Part shown: piece after piece, positions 60,401 through 64,000 of the stretch
How the letters are laid out: each line of letters starts with the position of its first letter
Numbering within the stretch: position 1 is the stretch's first letter
Origin: Oreocharis arfaki
Taxonomy: Eukaryota > Chordata > Aves > Passeriformes > Paramythiidae
NCBI GenBank assembly: GCA_013398015.1
Contig: VZRR01011621.1
Span: 124,001-188,000, forward strand
DNA length: 64,000 bases
Direction: 5' to 3'
Program-made: the position numbers and the translations under genes
The notes under the pieces: generated by a model
What the model was told of the DNA's origin: nothing
The model's input: the letters and a program-made list of their open reading frames with translations, nothing else
Databases searched by the model: none

Positions 60401-63400
60401 ATTCTTTTTTTTAAAATACATCTGCCTTCATCAGAATGCTTCATGGTCACTCATGGTTTTCAATCTCCCATTATGCTGAAGGAGTGACTTTATTTTTTTT
60501 TTAAACACGCAGAAAGACATGAGCCACAAGTGAAGTCACCATGCTTGTCACCAGCCCCTCTAACATTAATTGCACAAGGTTGTCTTTTCAATTCAGCTGC
60601 TTGTGAGAGTTGCAAGGAAGGGAAAACATCCATGACTTGATCTTTTTGGAGGTTTGCATTTTTGGAAGTTTTGCAGATGACATTTAGGAAGCCTTCTCAC
60701 AATACACAGACCTTTTGGCTAAGAAAGAATATTGTATGTATTCCAGTTTCAGATCTAGGGCTGGACAAATAAATGTACATACATTTTGGCAACAAAGTAG
60801 TTTTTCCTCACATTTCTCCCCCTCCTCTCAAATAACATTTATTCAAAGCTTTTCCCTTTTCTCCATAAGAAAAATCTCAAAGTTTCCCTTCTCTCCCCAA
60901 TATTAGTTTATTTTTCTCCCCTCACACCGACTTAATAAAAAAGTGAAAATGAAAATGGTACTCAGAAAAAAAGAACAAAGCAGCAAAATTTAAGAGGGAA
61001 TGACCAGGAGATAAAAAGGAAATAACTATCTGCACAGTATTTTGCTAAAATCTTTAGGTAAGAAAAAAGCCTTGCTTGTTCGAAGTCTGAAATAACAAAC
61101 CTTGTAGAATGTTTTCAAGGAAAAAAGGATCTCTTTTTTTTCCAAATTGCTTTTATAATTTCCATTGAGTTATTTACAAGTACACATCCATCTTCTTGCA
61201 GTCCTTTATCTTGATTGAGGTAAGGAGTTTTTGTTTGGTTAGTTTTAAATTAGTTGGGAATATAAACAGCTTTCCACGAAGGTCAGAAAAAAATACCTTC
61301 AAATGATTCTCAACTTGGCACTGTGTTTTTTTAGCCTTTTCTGGACACGAAAATACTCTCCCTTTTAGAAGCATCAACATCTTCTTGTCCTTCTGATAGC
61401 TTCTCTTTCACCCAGAGGCTGTGGCACCAATTCTGGGTTTTAAAGAGCATTTTAATCATTGCTGAATAGCTGCTCTCCTGCTCACAGAGCATGGGTTGCC
61501 ATGCAGTGGAGGAACTGCAGTCAGCATCAGACGTGAGAAGGACACTCCTGAAGTGGAGCTGCAGAAAACAGTGCTTGCAGTGTAAGCAGTGAGAAGGAAA
61601 ATGCCTGCAGGAGGATATATCTCCAAGAAATAGGAAATGGAAGGAGTCTTCAGAGCTAGAAAAACAAATCCGCTGTAGGGAGCGGAAGTCTCACTCCTCA
61701 ATGTTCACTGGACATTGAGGGACAAATAGAGTTAGGACCCTGGAAAGGGAGCACAGGATGACAAAGCAGCAGCTTGCTCGTAGAGAAAGATGGTCAAGAA
61801 TATGAAATCTCAGACTGTGGCCACTTACAGCAAATCCCTTTCCTGCAAGGTGAGAATGACCTAGTCAGAATAATTGAAATGAGTTAGCAATATGCAGTAC
61901 CTTCTGCACGTGCTGCAAGCAAGAAAGCAGCCCTCACAAGAGCCCAGGAGGAAGGCTATTTGTAATAAGAGATTTTGTGGTCAAAAGAGCAGATTTTGCT
62001 ATTGCAAGTTTGCCAAAGAATAAAAAAAAGGGTTAGGCTCCACATGAAAAGCCTCATGTATTGTCACCAGTGCTAATTCCGGAGAAGCCTTTGCTGTAAG
62101 GACACGTGAGGATTTTGGACAGCCTGTTCTGATGCACTCATTTTCTTCTGTGAAGGTTGGACACCTTGATGGCTGGCACAAGAGCTGGGCAGGACAAAAG
62201 AGAGAGAAAGAGGCCAACTTCATCTTCTTAAGAGCTCTAGAGTGGGTATTTCAGCTTTCCAACCTAGCCAAACTAACTTCTCCGATTAGGAGTCCTGCAC
62301 AAGAATTATGTCCTTCACCACACACACAGACTCTTTTCAGCTGTGAGCCAAGACTAAATGGGGTTTCAGGAGAAAACAAGTGGCTTAAATATACAGGGCA
62401 CTTGTGGAAGTGAGAGTACACCACAGGCACTTGCTCTGTCAGACTAAAAGATGCTGTGCTGGTTTCAGCAGTGGTTCTAATATAGGAATTATTCTAGAGG
62501 TAATCCTCATTCACCTCTTTACCCTTGTTTGATCACAGTAATTTTAAAACAAAAAGGTCTAGAATACATGAGCAATCTTTAATTGAGAATATTTGCTGTC
62601 TGCTGTAAAGCTGTGGCTTGTTAGTGTATTCTGTTCACTGAGGACTCCAATATGAAAATATGCGTAAGATTCAGTGGCAGATACAGTGACGGAGCTGAGG
62701 CAACAAGGAGATAAGGTAGCAAACAAAAGTGTTACAATCTTATGGGGGAAGCTCAGAAATGCACCAGCTCTTGATACGACCTCAAATGAGACTTCTGGCA
62801 AGCCACAACTTCTAGGTAGTGATTTACATCTATAAACAGGATAATAGAACATTATTTATCTACCTCTTCTGGGTATTGTGGAGCCTAACAGTTGTACCGT
62901 AATTTAGAGATAAATTCCACTATCATGTTTGCTCTAAGCAGGCAAAGTGAGGACACCTTGGCACAGAAGGAACTAAAGTTTTCTCAAAATAAATCAAGAG
63001 AGATCAGAAGGCAATTTTATCTTTGCTTCATTCTGATTATTCAGCATTTCTCAATAAGATTGACAGGAAATGAGAAAACAAAGCTTTCGTGGATCAGGGA
63101 GGTAAAATCTAGTGACATTTAACACTGCATCTACAAAACAACAGTTTGAAATCTTTGAAATTATTTCTGCTCTTTCAAATGAAAAATTAATGCAGGATGC
63201 ACCCAGCAGATTGTGCCTAACAGACTACGGACAGATCTAATAAATAACTTTTAATTACATAATGACAAAATTTAAACGAGTATCTCCTCATATAGGCATT
63301 TTAAAACAAATAAAGTTTAAAACATATGAAGTTAAATGCTAACATGGTTAACCAGACCCCACATTTTAACTGGCCCTGGTTTGTGGCAATCCCATAAAGC

Positions 63401-64000
63401 CACAAAATAATTTAAGTGAATTAACCCCTTGTCTCCATAAACTGTGTGTTCTGACTAGAGGTTATGAACGGAAGGAGCAAGCTATACATCAGCCCTGAAG
63501 TGCAACAGAATGAACCTTTGATTTTTATCTTGGCTGTTGTCAGAAAACACGTCGCCTTCCCAGAGCAGGCAGACTAAGTATGAGCTGAGAGCTGTGTCTA
63601 GCAAAGTGGGTCTCTTCCAAGAGACCAGCACCCTACAGAATAAGATGCCAGAGCAGATGCTGTATGTGCTGAAGCCTGACATACGCTGTGGCTCCCTGAG
63701 CAATCCCAGCAAGGCACAAAGCAGAGGGGGAGTGCTCACCTTTTTCTCAGCTGGGCTGGCTCTGTCTCCAGGATCATGGTTACATTATGAGACCTCTGAC
63801 ACAAAAGCATCAGGCAGATATTGAGGATGAGCTAATCACTTCCCAGGGATTCCCGTTCAGCCAGAAGTGGCAGAGATGCTGTTACAGATCAGGGGAGAGG
63901 CAGAGAAGTCAGGAGAGACTGACATGGCAAAATGACACTGGGACCTCTTCTGGCAGCGTGCTGGGACAAGAAGTAGCCCAGTTATTCCTCCGGAGGCTCA

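Larger units (their letters stand above)
46187..64000 (+). other. KCNC1: KCNC1 intron 1, continuing past the window
   Basis: At least 17.8 kb. No S1-S6 coding exon, RNA gene or CR1 is recognised. It contains a TTTATTTCTTAAC-type short repeat and two blocks with the look of conserved non-coding sequence. The remainder is AT-rich single-copy-looking DNA. Confidence 0.85.

Noticed and set aside
46187..64000. KCNC1 exon 2 (S1-S6 and pore)
   Set aside because: No open frame in the region encodes the voltage-sensor or GYGD pore motifs, so the exon must lie beyond the window.

Overview
The window looks like bird genomic DNA. It carries CR1 LINE 3' ends (four fragments ending in, or starting from, the typical ATTCTATGAT terminus), CpG-island promoters separated by AT-rich intergenic DNA, and spliced vertebrate genes in the order ferritoid - MYOD1 - KCNC1, all on the + strand. 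MYOD1 followed by KCNC1 in the same orientation is the conserved vertebrate arrangement. The ferritin-like gene has the features of ferritoid, a protein described in chicken. The species cannot be fixed. A histidine-rich stretch in MyoD differs from the chicken protein as I remember it, so a bird other than chicken is likely. There are 14 Ns in a poly-A run at 12116-12129 and single Ns at 14528 and 45071.

Layout. 1-13686: no gene I can support; it holds a recent 164-bp tandem duplication (7975-8302), an assembly gap and one possible unassigned exon (11048-11324). 13687-16552: a large imperfect inverted repeat (arms of about 0.75 kb, spacer 1.34 kb) that encloses the CpG island and first exon of the ferritin-like gene. 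14713-19672: the three-exon ferritin-like gene, with a CR1 in each intron in opposite orientation, and poly-A signals near 20000. 20015-24190: intergenic, with a G-quadruplex candidate and a CR1 scrap. 24190-28643: MYOD1 (CpG island, TATA-like box, three coding exons, 3'UTR, poly-A signal), complete. 28650-44700: intergenic, with one CR1, a microsatellite and possible conserved non-coding DNA. 44720-46186: CpG-island promoter and first coding exon of KCNC1 (Kv3.1), encoding the T1 domain. 46187-64000: KCNC1 intron 1; the membrane-spanning exons lie beyond the window.

The three genes do not form one pathway. MyoD is the skeletal-muscle master regulator, Kv3.1 is a fast neuronal potassium channel, and ferritoid is a ferritin-family protein thought to carry ferritin into nuclei. 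The most unusual part is the ferritin-like locus. Every catalytic ferroxidase residue I could align except one is replaced, the acidic three-fold channel residues are lost, the last two ancestral ferritin exons are fused, a basic NLS-like motif sits at the N-terminus, and both exon 1 and exon 2 lie between inverted repeats. The arms around exon 1 look homogenised by gene conversion over their outer part.
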